This document shows, one piece after another, positions 18,256 through 25,983 of a DNA stretch of 64,000 bases. The notes below the pieces were generated by a model. It was not told the DNA's origin. It did not search any database and saw nothing but the letters and a program-made list of their open reading frames with translations. Location: assembly GCF_014646235.1 (NCBI RefSeq), contig NZ_BMNB01000030.1, forward strand, positions 1 to 64,000, in the 5' to 3' direction. This DNA is from Micromonospora sonchi (GTDB taxonomy: Bacteria > Actinomycetota > Actinomycetes > Mycobacteriales > Micromonosporaceae). The position numbers and the translations under genes were made by a program. Position 1 is the first letter of the stretch; each line of letters starts with the position of its first letter.

Positions 18256-18270
18256 AATCATCAGATGATT
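18256..18270. promoter_or_regulatory. 15-bp palindrome AATCATCAGATGATT
   Basis: A perfect 7-bp inverted repeat around a central A, in an AT-rich island about 270 bp before the GH95 start. Its size fits a GntR- or TetR-type operator, but the cognate regulator is unknown. Confidence 0.35.
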
Positions 18271-18345
18271 TCTCGATTCGGAGATCGCGGCGGTGCGTGG
18301 CCGGCCGGTCCGGAGAGCGATCGGCCGCGGTGCGCCGACGTGAAG

Positions 18346-18379
18346 CGGCCCCCTCCCCGCGGGTGCGGGAAGGGGGCCG
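18346..18379 (-). terminator. Terminator of the first beta-helix paralogue
   Basis: CGGCCCCCTCCCCGC (18346-18360) pairs with GCGGGAAGGGGGCCG (18365-18379) with one mismatch and a 4-nt loop. It lies 41 bp past the stop of the leftward gene ending at 18420. Confidence 0.7.
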
Positions 18380-18419
18380 GGTAGCCCCTAGGTGCGGCCG
18401 TTGGCCGTCCGTCAGGCGA

Positions 18420-20102
18420 TCAGCCGAAGCAGCGCGGGACCCGCGTCAGCGTGCCCTCGCAGTTGGTCGGCTTGTTGGCCGTGATGGCGGACTTGTCATC
18501 CACGTCGACATCGCTCAGGAAGCTGAACACGCCACCCGGGCGGCGAGTCGCGAAGTTGTGCGCGACCCGCGTCTTGTCGAGGTCGATCTCGGAGAGGACG
18601 GTGAAGATCCCACCGCCGACTCCCAGCGGGCCGACGGCCCGGTTGCCGCTGATCTCGCTCTTGCGGAAGGTGGCCTCGGCGATGGCGGTGAACACCCCGC
18701 CGCCGAAGAAGCCGGCCTTGTTGGCGACGATCTTGCTCTCCTCGACGTTGGCGATCGCGCCGAGCGCCAGGGCGAGGCCGCCACCCACGCCGATCGTGGA
18801 GTTGCCGGCGATCTCGACGTGCGTCAGCTCGAAGTTGCTGTCGCCCGCCGAAGCCACCCCGCCGCCGGCCAGGGCCGCCGTGTTGTCAGCGATCTTGGAG
18901 TGCTTGACGGCGCTGGTGCCCTCGATGTCGAGCAGACCGCCACCGAAGCCGAGCGTCTCGTTTCTGGTGATCTCGGTCTTCTCGATCCAGGTGGTGCCGC
19001 CGTCGACGTCCCGGTGGAAGATGAACGCCGCGCCGTTGGCGATGCCACCGCCGCCGATGATGGCGTCGTTGTTGATCACCCGTGAATCGCTGACCTGGAG
19101 GACGCCGGCGTTGAAGATGCCGCCGCCGAAGAAGAAGGCGGTGTTGTCGGCGACCGTGGTGCGGTGGAGGCTGGTCCGGCCGAAGTTGGCGATTCCGCCG
19201 CCGAGGCTGCTGGCCTGGTTCCCCAGGATGTGGGTCTCCTCGAACTTCGCCGTTCCACCCGCGTGGACCAGGACGCCGCCGCCGGCGTGCGATCCCCCGT
19301 CCAGCAACGTCGCCGCCTCGGTCTCGGCCTTCGCGGACTTGAGTACCTCGCCCTTCGGCTTGGCCTGCAACAGCGGCACGTACTCCTGGCCGGCCTGGGC
19401 GGCCTTGGTCGCCTCGACCGAGTTGGAGAACCGGGACCACACCGCGTCCGCGGCTTCGCCGTGCAGAGAGTGGTGTGCGGTCTGGCCACCCTTGATGGTC
19501 AGGCCCTTTGCGGTCAGGTGCCCGCCCCGGCCCACGGTGAGGATCCGGAAGTGGTGGGCGGTGGCATCCCGGACGATCTTGGTTTCGTGCCCCTTGAGCA
19601 CGATGTTCTCCTTGATCACCGGCAGGCCGTTGCCGTGCTCGTCGGACCGGGTCAACCGGTAGGTGCAGTCCTTGGCCAGTTCCAGCACACCGCCGTGATT
19701 CTCGTTGGCGAAGATGATCGCCTGGATCAGCTTGTCCGAGTCGCAGGGCACCTCCTTCCCGCGGTGCTCGCGCTCGTCTTCCCTGCCCTGGTGTTCCTCA
19801 CCGCCCTTCTTGCCCTGGTGTTCCTCGCCGCCTTTCTTGCCCTGGTGTTCCTCGCCGTCCTTCTTGCCCTGGTGTTCCTCGCGCTCCGCCGCGCCCCGGT
19901 CGCCGTCCTTGCTGACCTGCTGCGCGGTGGACCAGCGCAGACCCTCGGAGCCGACTGCGCCGGCGCCGGTGGCGACGCCGACGGCGGCGATGCTGACCAC
20001 GCCGGTGAGACCGGCGATACCGCTGGCGAGCCAGAGCTTGCGGCGCCGCTTGGGCGCCGCCTCCGGCTCGGCGGCGTTGTTCTTAGCTACATAGTTGGAC
20101 AT
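18420..20102 (-). CDS. Secreted beta-helix repeat protein with charged tandem-repeat linker (paralogue 1)
   Basis: A 560-residue protein. ATG at 20102 is chosen because the paralogue aligns from the same point (MSNYVAKNN versus MPNDVTTSY). A basic KRRRKLW stretch and a hydrophobic segment (about residues 23-47) form a signal or anchor sequence. A highly charged linker follows (about 60-115), with four near-copies of a 9-residue unit (EEHQGKKGG). A beta-helix starts at 'VPCDSDKLIQAI' (about 119) and is built of repeats such as 'xxNxAxxxGGGIxNxGxLxxxxxxxxxN' (polymorphic-outer-membrane-protein-like). The end 'TNCEGTLTRVPRCFG' has a Cys pair that probably caps the helix. No catalytic residues are evident; adhesion or surface display is an inference. 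Confidence 0.72.
   Translation of the reverse strand: MSNYVAKNNAAEPEAAPKRRRKLWLASGIAGLTGVVSIAAVGVATGAGAVGSEGLRWSTAQQVSKDGDRGAAEREEHQGKKDGEEHQGKKGGEEHQGKKGGEEHQGREDEREHRGKEVPCDSDKLIQAIIFANENHGGVLELAKDCTYRLTRSDEHGNGLPVIKENIVLKGHETKIVRDATAHHFRILTVGRGGHLTAKGLTIKGGQTAHHSLHGEAADAVWSRFSNSVEATKAAQAGQEYVPLLQAKPKGEVLKSAKAETEAATLLDGGSHAGGGVLVHAGGTAKFEETHILGNQASSLGGGIANFGRTSLHRTTVADNTAFFFGGGIFNAGVLQVSDSRVINNDAIIGGGGIANGAAFIFHRDVDGGTTWIEKTEITRNETLGFGGGLLDIEGTSAVKHSKIADNTAALAGGGVASAGDSNFELTHVEIAGNSTIGVGGGLALALGAIANVEESKIVANKAGFFGGGVFTAIAEATFRKSEISGNRAVGPLGVGGGIFTVLSEIDLDKTRVAHNFATRRPGGVFSFLSDVDVDDKSAITANKPTNCEGTLTRVPRCFG
19784..19880 (-). repeat. 27-bp in-frame tandem repeat (4 units)
   Basis: The 16-nt core TGCCCTGGTGTTCCTC recurs at 19784, 19811, 19838 and 19865, exactly 27 nt apart. 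It encodes the EEHQGKK linker repeats. Small differences between units suggest slippage followed by drift. Confidence 0.85.
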
Positions 20103-20164
20103 CGGAGCTCTCTGCCCTCTCGTCGTGCCAGACAGGGTCGTCACGCGCAGGTGAACGTCCCCTG

Positions 20165-20214
20165 CTACAAATCGGTTGTAGCTCCCAGATGCACCGTATG
20201 AGAAGGATCCTCAC
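20165..20214 (-). promoter_or_regulatory. Conserved upstream block of beta-helix paralogue 1
   Basis: The perfect inverted repeat CTACAA (20165-20170) / TTGTAG (20176-20181) lies next to a 23-bp block ending CCGTATGAGAAGGATCCTCA (20192-20214). The same 23-bp block, identical in every base, precedes the paralogue at 22084-22106. The CTACAA edge is 63 bp from the start codon in both genes. It is probably a shared promoter or operator. Confidence 0.6.
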
Positions 20215-20342
20215 CTCGGGGCCATATCCGAAATAAGCCCGCATTTGGGGTGCAGAAGGGCAGGCGGTGCCTATCTGGTGCCAGACCGGTCAGTGCGCGA
20301 GCTGCCGGATCCCGGTGACGAGCGGGCGAGGCGGAGACGGGC

Positions 20343-20378
20343 GGGACTCCTCCGTGCCGTCGCCGGTACGGAGGAGCC
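20343..20378 (-). terminator. Terminator of beta-helix paralogue 2
   Basis: GGACTCCTCCGTGCC (20344-20358) pairs with GGTACGGAGGAGCC (20364-20377), with one mismatch and a short loop. It lies about 48 bp past the stop of the leftward gene ending at 20426. Confidence 0.65.
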
Positions 20379-20425
20379 CCGTTCTATGTGGTCGTGCTTC
20401 CCGTGTTGCCCGCCATCGACGTAGG

Positions 20426-21994
20426 TCAGCCGAAGCAGCGGTTCGGAATCACCAGGCTGCCGGTGCAGTTGGTCGGGCGGTTACCGGTGACGGCGGACGC
20501 CCGATCGATGGTGACGCCACCGTTGTTGGTGGATATTCCTCCCGGCGGCAGCACCGAAACGTTGTGGGCCACCTTCGACCGCTCCAGTCGCACCCGGCCG
20601 AGATCGTTGACGATGCCGCCGCCCGCCGAATCGTGGCCGACCGCCTGGTTGGCCACCACCTCGGTGTCCCGCAGCACCACGTCGCTCAGCGACACGTTGA
20701 GGCCGGCACCCGAGCCGCCGGCGACGTTCTCCTTGATCGCGCTGTGCTCGATCACGGCGCTGCTCTCGAAGCTGACCGCCACGCCACCGGCATCCCCGTC
20801 GGTGGAGTTGCCGGCCACCAGGACGCGTTCCAGCGCGAGCTTGGTGCCGTTGTAGGCGATGATGCCGCCGCCACTCTCGCTCGCGTTGTTGTCGGTGACC
20901 TGGCTCTGGCGCACCGTGGTGGTGCCCTCCACGTCCAGGATGCCGCCACCGACCCCGGCCGTACGGTTGTGGCTGATGGTGCTTCGCCACACCCAGGTGG
21001 TGCCGCCCGACACGCGAGTGCCGTCCTGGGGTGCGCCGTTGCCGATGCCACCGCCGCCGAACTGGGCGCTGTTTGCGGCGATCCTGGCATCCTCCACCCG
21101 CAACACCCCGGCGTTGAAGACACCGCCGCCGGCGCCGGCGGCGCTGTTCCCCTCGACCAGCGTGTGGGCGAGCCGGATGGTGCCGAAGTTGGCCACCGCC
21201 CCGCCGTTGCCGCCCGAGTGGTTGATCGAGAATTCGCTTCGCTCGATGTCGGCCCGGCCGCCCCGCTGGACGAGCAGGCCCGCGCCGTCGTGCGGACCCG
21301 TTGCCGCCTTCGGTGCGGCCCGGCCCGTTGCCGTCTTCGGTGCGGCCCGGCCGGTTGCCGTCTTCGGTGTGGCCCGGCCGGCGATCAGGTCGGGCCAGGT
21401 CTGTCCGCCCCTGACTGTCACGTCCTTGAGGGTCAGGTGACCGTTGCGGCCGACGTTGAAGATCCGGAACGGAGCGACGTTCGCCGCCCGCGTGATCCGG
21501 GTGTCCCGGCCGATGAGGGTGACTGCCTGCTTGATGACCGGCAGGCCGTTGCCGTGCTCGGAGCGGGTCAGCTCATAGGTGCACGCCCGCGCCAGCTCCA
21601 GCGCACCGCCGTGGTTGGCGTTGGCGTACGTGATGGCCTCGATGAGCTTGTCGCTGTCGCAGGGCACCCGCTTCGCCGGTTTCCCGCCGTCCCGCTGCTC
21701 CTGCGGGCCGTCGCGACCGCTCCACTCGGCGTCGCGGTCGCCCTCCGAGCGGTCCTTGCCGGCCGGGCCACCTGAGTCCTGCCTCGGCGCGGCCGCCGAC
21801 TGCTTGTCCGAGGTGCGGTCCTGATCGGTGGACCTCTGCTGACGGGCGGCCACCCCGCCCAGCGCGGCGAGGCCGACGATGCCGGTCAGGCCCGCCACGC
21901 CGGCAGCCACCCAGAGTTTGCGTCGACGTGGTCCCGATGGTTCCGGTGGAGCCGGAGGCGGCCCACCGTAGGAAGTGGTTACGTCATTGGGCAT
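20426..21994 (-). CDS. Secreted beta-helix repeat protein with tandem-repeat insert (paralogue 2)
   Basis: A 522-residue paralogue of the neighbouring gene. It has the same basic RRRKLWVAAGVAGLTG signal/anchor (about residues 23-47), a charged linker, 'VPCDSDKLIEAITYANANHGGALELA' opening the beta-helix (about 109), many 'GGGIxNxG' coils, and the same Cys-capped end 'TNCTGSLVIPNRCFG'. In place of the EEHQGKK linker repeats it carries a 27-nt repeat further in (about residues 205-231, GRAAPKTAT units). ATG 21994 matches the paralogue's start. The two genes have separate terminators and twin upstream blocks, so they are probably independent transcripts under common control. Function unknown; extracellular. 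Confidence 0.72.
   Translation of the reverse strand: MPNDVTTSYGGPPPAPPEPSGPRRRKLWVAAGVAGLTGIVGLAALGGVAARQQRSTDQDRTSDKQSAAAPRQDSGGPAGKDRSEGDRDAEWSGRDGPQEQRDGGKPAKRVPCDSDKLIEAITYANANHGGALELARACTYELTRSEHGNGLPVIKQAVTLIGRDTRITRAANVAPFRIFNVGRNGHLTLKDVTVRGGQTWPDLIAGRATPKTATGRAAPKTATGRAAPKAATGPHDGAGLLVQRGGRADIERSEFSINHSGGNGGAVANFGTIRLAHTLVEGNSAAGAGGGVFNAGVLRVEDARIAANSAQFGGGGIGNGAPQDGTRVSGGTTWVWRSTISHNRTAGVGGGILDVEGTTTVRQSQVTDNNASESGGGIIAYNGTKLALERVLVAGNSTDGDAGGVAVSFESSAVIEHSAIKENVAGGSGAGLNVSLSDVVLRDTEVVANQAVGHDSAGGGIVNDLGRVRLERSKVAHNVSVLPPGGISTNNGGVTIDRASAVTGNRPTNCTGSLVIPNRCFG
21301..21381 (-). repeat. 27-bp in-frame tandem repeat (3 units)
   Basis: Three consecutive 27-nt units start at 21301, 21328 and 21355. 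They differ from each other at only a few positions. They encode GRAAPKTAT-type repeats inserted early in the beta-helix. The unit is unrelated in sequence to the 27-nt repeat of the paralogue. Confidence 0.85.
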
Positions 21995-22056
21995 CAGAGC
22001 CTTCCGCCCTCTCCTGCTACCAGGCTGGCCCACACCGCCCGAAGCGGTGCGAGTAG

Positions 22057-22106
22057 CTACAAATGGTTTGCAGCTCCGATTGCCACCGTATGAGAAGGAT
22101 CCTCAC
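22057..22106 (-). promoter_or_regulatory. Conserved upstream block of beta-helix paralogue 2
   Basis: CTACAA (22057-22062) with an imperfect partner TTTGCAG (22067-22073) lies next to the 23-bp block shared with paralogue 1 (22084-22106). Its distance to the start codon (63 bp) is the same as in paralogue 1. Confidence 0.6.
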
Positions 22107-22136
22107 GAGGAGGACTTCTGCGAAAAAGCTCCGCAT

Positions 22137-22259
22137 TCCGCCCGTATCGGGCGGGTTCGCCGACCATGTCAGACGCGAACCTTTTTGATCAACCCATCGG
22201 GGTGGGGTGGGGAGACGGGGACGGGCCGCCGGCCGGGGTGGTACCCGGCGGGGCGGCCC
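22137..22259 (-). terminator. Cluster of hairpins after the Xaa-Pro aminopeptidase gene
   Basis: Three stems follow one another: CCGCCCG/CGGGCGG (22137-22153), GGTTCGC/GCGAACC (22154-22181, with TTTTT at 22182-22186), and GGGCCGCC/GGCGGCCC (22223-22259). They lie between the end of the leftward aminopeptidase gene (22282) and the promoter of the next leftward gene, so they probably insulate the two. Confidence 0.5.
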
Positions 22260-22281
22260 GCTGGTGGTGGATCGGTCTGGG

Positions 22282-23763
22282 TCAGCCTGGCAGGCGTGGG
22301 CCGGCGGCGCGCTGTTCGGACAGCCAGGTCTCCACCTCATCGGCCCGGCGCGGCAGGCCCGCCGACAGGTTCACCGCGCCGTCGGTGGTGACCAGCACGT
22401 CGTCCTCGATCCGGATGCCGATGCCACGCAGTTCCTCCGGGACCAGCTCATCCTCCGGCTGGAAGTACAGCCCCGGCTCGACGGTGAGCACGTATCCCTC
22501 GCCCAGGGTGCCCTCCCGGTACGCCTCCTTGCGGGCGTTCGAGCAGTCGTGCACGTCGATGCCGAGCATGTGCCCGAAGCCGTGCAGGGTCCAGCGCCGG
22601 TAGACGGTGGACTTCTCGTCCATCGCCTCGTCCACGCTCACCGGCAGCAGCCCCAGATCGGCCAGCCCCTCGGCGAGCACCCGCATGCAGGTCAGGTGGA
22701 CGTCCTTGAAGCTCACGCCCGGCTTGATGAAGTCGATGCCGGCCTGCTGCGAGGCGTACACGATGTCGTAGACCTGGCGCTGGAGGGCGGTGAACCGGCC
22801 GTTCACCGGCAGCACCCGGGTCACGTCGGCCGTGTAGAGGTTGCGTCCCTCCACGCCCATGTCCATCAGCAGCAGCTCACCCGGTCGGGTGACGCCGCGG
22901 TTGTGCACCCAGTGCAGGATCGTGGCGTGCTCACCGGCACCGACGATCGAGCCGTAGCCGACATCGTTGCCGTCGTGCCGGGCGCGCAGCGCGAAGATCC
23001 CCTCCAGCAGCCGTTCCGAAACGCCCCGGTCGGCCGGCAGCACGCGGGCCACGTCCTCGAAACCGCGTACCGTGGCGTCGATCGCCTCCTGGAGCTGGCC
23101 GATCTCCCACTCGTCCTTGACCAGCTTCAGCTCGGCGATGGTGATCGCCAACTCGCGGTCGCGGGCCGGCTGGCCCTCCTCCCGCGCACCGTCGTACGGG
23201 CGTACGGCGGTGTCCACGCCCGCGTCGAAGCCGCGCAGCACCCGGGTCCGCGCCGGCGCGAGCCCGGCCAGGGCCGCCTCCAGCTCGGTCAGGTCGGCGG
23301 TGGGCAGGCCCAGCTCGGTCGACTTCTCCGCCAGGGTGTGCCGGCGGCCCACCCACAGCTCGCCGTTCCGGCTGCGGAAGAACTCGTCGGTCTGCCGGGA
23401 GGAGCGGGCCCGCATGTACAGGGTGGCGTCGTGGCCGGAGCCGTTCGGTCGCAGCACCAGGACGCTGTCCGGATCGTGATCACCGGTCAGGTACGCGAAG
23501 TCGCTGCCCGGGCGGAACCGGTACTCGGTGTCGTTGGCGCGTACCTTCTGCGCGCCGGTGGGGATGACCAGCGTCTCTCCCGGGAAGGCCGCCGAGAGGG
23601 CGGCCCGGCGCTTGGCGTAGTTCGGCACCTCCGGTCGCGGGCCGACCGGGAGCGTGCTGTCCCGCCAGCCCTCCCGCATGAACGACAGGAACGCCGGTGG
23701 GAAATCCGGGTCGTGCGACTCGGTGCCGTCAGCCGGCTTGCCGTCGGTGGGTTCCTCGGTCAT
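22282..23763 (-). CDS. pepP: Xaa-Pro aminopeptidase (aminopeptidase P, M24B)
   Basis: A 493-residue cytoplasmic metallopeptidase. ATG 23763 follows GGGAG. The N-terminal creatinase-like domain (about 30-200) includes 'RRAALSAAFPGETLVIPTGAQKVRANDTEYRFRPGSDFAYLTG', typical of AMP_N. The C-terminal pita-bread domain carries the dinuclear metal ligands: 'LLMDMGVEGRNLYTADVTR' (two Asp), 'HGFGHMLGIDVHD' (His), 'LTVEPGLYF' (Glu) and 'GIRIEDDVLVT' (Glu). It removes the N-terminal residue when proline is second, serving peptide turnover. It is divergent from asnB with 188 bp between the starts. Confidence 0.92.
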   Translation of the reverse strand: MTEEPTDGKPADGTESHDPDFPPAFLSFMREGWRDSTLPVGPRPEVPNYAKRRAALSAAFPGETLVIPTGAQKVRANDTEYRFRPGSDFAYLTGDHDPDSVLVLRPNGSGHDATLYMRARSSRQTDEFFRSRNGELWVGRRHTLAEKSTELGLPTADLTELEAALAGLAPARTRVLRGFDAGVDTAVRPYDGAREEGQPARDRELAITIAELKLVKDEWEIGQLQEAIDATVRGFEDVARVLPADRGVSERLLEGIFALRARHDGNDVGYGSIVGAGEHATILHWVHNRGVTRPGELLLMDMGVEGRNLYTADVTRVLPVNGRFTALQRQVYDIVYASQQAGIDFIKPGVSFKDVHLTCMRVLAEGLADLGLLPVSVDEAMDEKSTVYRRWTLHGFGHMLGIDVHDCSNARKEAYREGTLGEGYVLTVEPGLYFQPEDELVPEELRGIGIRIEDDVLVTTDGAVNLSAGLPRRADEVETWLSEQRAAGPRLPG

Positions 23764-23951
23764 GCCCGCTCCCTTCGCCCTCACTGCTGGTCCCGACGGT
23801 ACCGCGTACCCGAGGAAGGCCCGAGCCAGGCTGGTCTCGGCCGACCGAGCCGGCAGAGCGTGGGCGCCGCCTACCAGGTGGTACGGGGTGCTGCCGGGCG
23901 AGGCCGGCGGTGCCGCTCCGCCCGATCGCCCCGCGTGAAAAGATGACAACC

Positions 23952-25913
23952 ATGTGCGGACTCCTGGCCTTCTTCAGTGCGCGCGGCAATGCCGCCGCCC
24001 ACCGCGACAACATCGCCGGAGCGTTGGAATGCCTGCACCACCGAGGCCCGGACGAGACCGGTGTCGAGGTGGTCGGGGACGCCACCGGCCAGTACGCGGA
24101 CGGGGTGTTCGCCCACAAGCGGCTGGCCATCATCGACGTCGCGCTCAGTCACGAGCCCCTGCCGTACGCCGACGGGCGCTACCTGCTGACCTTCAACGGT
24201 GAGATCTACAACTACATCGAGCTGCGCGAGGAGCTGATCCGCGAGCACGGCGCCCGGTTCGCCACCAACGGCGACGGCGAGGTGATCGTCGCCGGCTTCC
24301 ACTACTGGGGCGAGCGGGTGCTGACCCGGCTGCGCGGCATGTTCGCCTTCGTGATCTGGGATCGGCAGGAGCGCCGCGCGTTCGGTGCCCGGGACTACTA
24401 CGGCATCAAGCCGCTGCACTACCTCGAAACCACCGACGGGCTCTACCTCGCCTCGGAGAAGAAGGCGCTGCTGCCCTTCGCACAGTCCGCGTACGCCGGG
24501 GACGCCGGGGTCGACACGGCGAACCTCAGCCACTACCTGACCCTCCAGTACGTGCCCGAGCCGGGCACCCTGCACAAGGGGATCAGCCGGATCGGCTCGG
24601 GGGAGTACCTCACCTGGACCCCGGGCGGGCGGATCGACGTGCGCCGCTGGTACCGCCCGGTGTTCCGGCCCGCCCCGGTCGCCGACGAGCAGAAGCTCTA
24701 CCACGAGATCCGGGAGACGCTGCGCGAGAGCGTACGCATGCACATGCGCTCGGACGTGCCGGTGGGCTCGTTCCTGTCCAGCGGGATCGACTCCACGGCG
24801 GTGGTCGCCCTCGCCCGCGAGTTCAACCCGAACATCCTCACCTTCACCGTCGGCTACGACGTGCCGGGCTACTCGGAGATCGACGTCGCCCAGGAGTCGG
24901 CCCGCCATCTCGACGTGACCACCATCCCGACCAAGATCGGGCCGCAGGACATGATCGAGGCGTTGCCGAAGATCGTGTGGCATCTGGACGACCCGGTGGC
25001 CGACCCGGCGCTGGTGCCGCTCTACTTCGTGGCCAAGAAGGCCGCCGAGCACGTCACGGTGGTGCTCTCCGGCGAGGGCGCCGACGAGTTCTTCGGCGGG
25101 TACACGATCTACCGCGAGCCGCTCTCGCTGAGCGGCGTCAACGGGCTGCCCGGCGGGGTGCAGAAGGGCCTGCGGGCGGTCTCCAAGGCGATCCCGCAGG
25201 GGGTCAAGGGCAAGAGCTTCCTGGAGCGCGGCACCACGCCGATCGAGGAGCGCTACTACGGCAACGCGCGGATGTTCACCGAGGAGGAGAAGCAGCACCT
25301 GCTGCGCCGCTACGACCCGTCGGTGCGCTACACCGACGTCACCGCGCCGATCTACGCCGAGTGCACCGAGTTGGACGACGTCACCAAGATGCAGTACGTC
25401 GACCTCTACACCTGGCTGCGCGGGGACATCCTGGTCAAGGCCGACCGGATCTCCATGGCGCACTCGCTGGAGGTGCGGGTGCCGTTCCTCGACCGGGAGG
25501 TGTTCGAGGTGGCGGCGAAGATTCCGGTCGAGTTGAAGCTGCCACCGCGCTCGGACACCACCAAGTACGCCATGCGGCAGGCGCTGCAGGGCGTGGTGCC
25601 GCCGGCCATCGTGAACCGCAAGAAGCTGGGCTTCCCGACTCCGACGCGGGTCTGGCTGCGCGGCGAGATGTACGAGTGGGCCCGGCACGTGCTGACCACC
25701 TCGGGCGCCGGTGAACTGCTCGACCTGTCGTACGCGCTGCGCCTGCTGGAGGAGCACAAGCGGGAGGAGGCCGACCACTCCCGCAAGGTGTGGACCGTGC
25801 TGATCTTCTGCATCTGGCACGCGATCTTCGTTGCCAAGACGCTGGACCCGGGCATCCAGCGCAACCAGTCCGCCCTGCTCACCAAGCCCGTCGTCGGCTC
25901 AATGGTCCGCTGA
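23952..25913 (+). CDS. asnB: Asparagine synthetase, glutamine-hydrolysing
   Basis: A 653-residue enzyme that makes asparagine from aspartate, glutamine and ATP. I place the start at ATG 23952 because Cys2 (MCGLLAF) must become the N-terminal nucleophile of the class II glutaminase domain; an ATG nine bases upstream would block this. The glutaminase part runs to about residue 200 (RLAIID, NGEIYN, GDGEV). The synthetase part has the PPi-loop SSGIDS at 276-281 and 'LSGEGADEFFGGY' near 375. The length and 'RKKLGFPTP' segment fit the longer actinobacterial AsnB form. Its stop is followed within 2 bp by a 59-bp repeat element. Confidence 0.93.
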   Translation: MCGLLAFFSARGNAAAHRDNIAGALECLHHRGPDETGVEVVGDATGQYADGVFAHKRLAIIDVALSHEPLPYADGRYLLTFNGEIYNYIELREELIREHGARFATNGDGEVIVAGFHYWGERVLTRLRGMFAFVIWDRQERRAFGARDYYGIKPLHYLETTDGLYLASEKKALLPFAQSAYAGDAGVDTANLSHYLTLQYVPEPGTLHKGISRIGSGEYLTWTPGGRIDVRRWYRPVFRPAPVADEQKLYHEIRETLRESVRMHMRSDVPVGSFLSSGIDSTAVVALAREFNPNILTFTVGYDVPGYSEIDVAQESARHLDVTTIPTKIGPQDMIEALPKIVWHLDDPVADPALVPLYFVAKKAAEHVTVVLSGEGADEFFGGYTIYREPLSLSGVNGLPGGVQKGLRAVSKAIPQGVKGKSFLERGTTPIEERYYGNARMFTEEEKQHLLRRYDPSVRYTDVTAPIYAECTELDDVTKMQYVDLYTWLRGDILVKADRISMAHSLEVRVPFLDREVFEVAAKIPVELKLPPRSDTTKYAMRQALQGVVPPAIVNRKKLGFPTPTRVWLRGEMYEWARHVLTTSGAGELLDLSYALRLLEEHKREEADHSRKVWTVLIFCIWHAIFVAKTLDPGIQRNQSALLTKPVVGSMVR

Positions 25914-25915
25914 GA

Positions 25916-25974
25916 GTGCAAGGAAGGGCCCCCTGTTAACGCCTCGCGTATAGCAGGGGGCCCCTCTTAACACC
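25916..25974. repeat. 59-bp palindromic element, copy 1
   Basis: It opens GTGCAAGGAAGGGCCCCC and ends CTCTTAACACC. A 10-bp stem, GGGCCCCCTG / CAGGGGGCCC, encloses TTAACGCC and GTATA. It lies between convergent asnB and the LPMO gene and could terminate both. Near-identical copies lie at 43047 and, inverted, at 29797 and 59339. Confidence 0.85.
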
Positions 25975-25983
25975 TAACCCAGG

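Larger units (their letters stand above)
17984..18419. other. Intergenic region upstream of GH95 and downstream of the beta-helix gene
   Basis: These 436 bp contain no supported gene. They hold a candidate promoter for the GH95 gene (18132-18159), a 15-bp palindrome (18256-18270) and a terminator hairpin for the leftward beta-helix gene (18346-18379), each listed separately. Confidence 0.5.

Noticed and set aside
21301..21381. Regularly spaced repeats that might be a CRISPR array
   Set aside because: The units are contiguous, without spacers, in frame within a beta-helix gene.
23871..25820. A 649-codon minus-strand frame opposite asnB
   Set aside because: No domain; asnB on the plus strand has the N-terminal Cys and the PPi loop.
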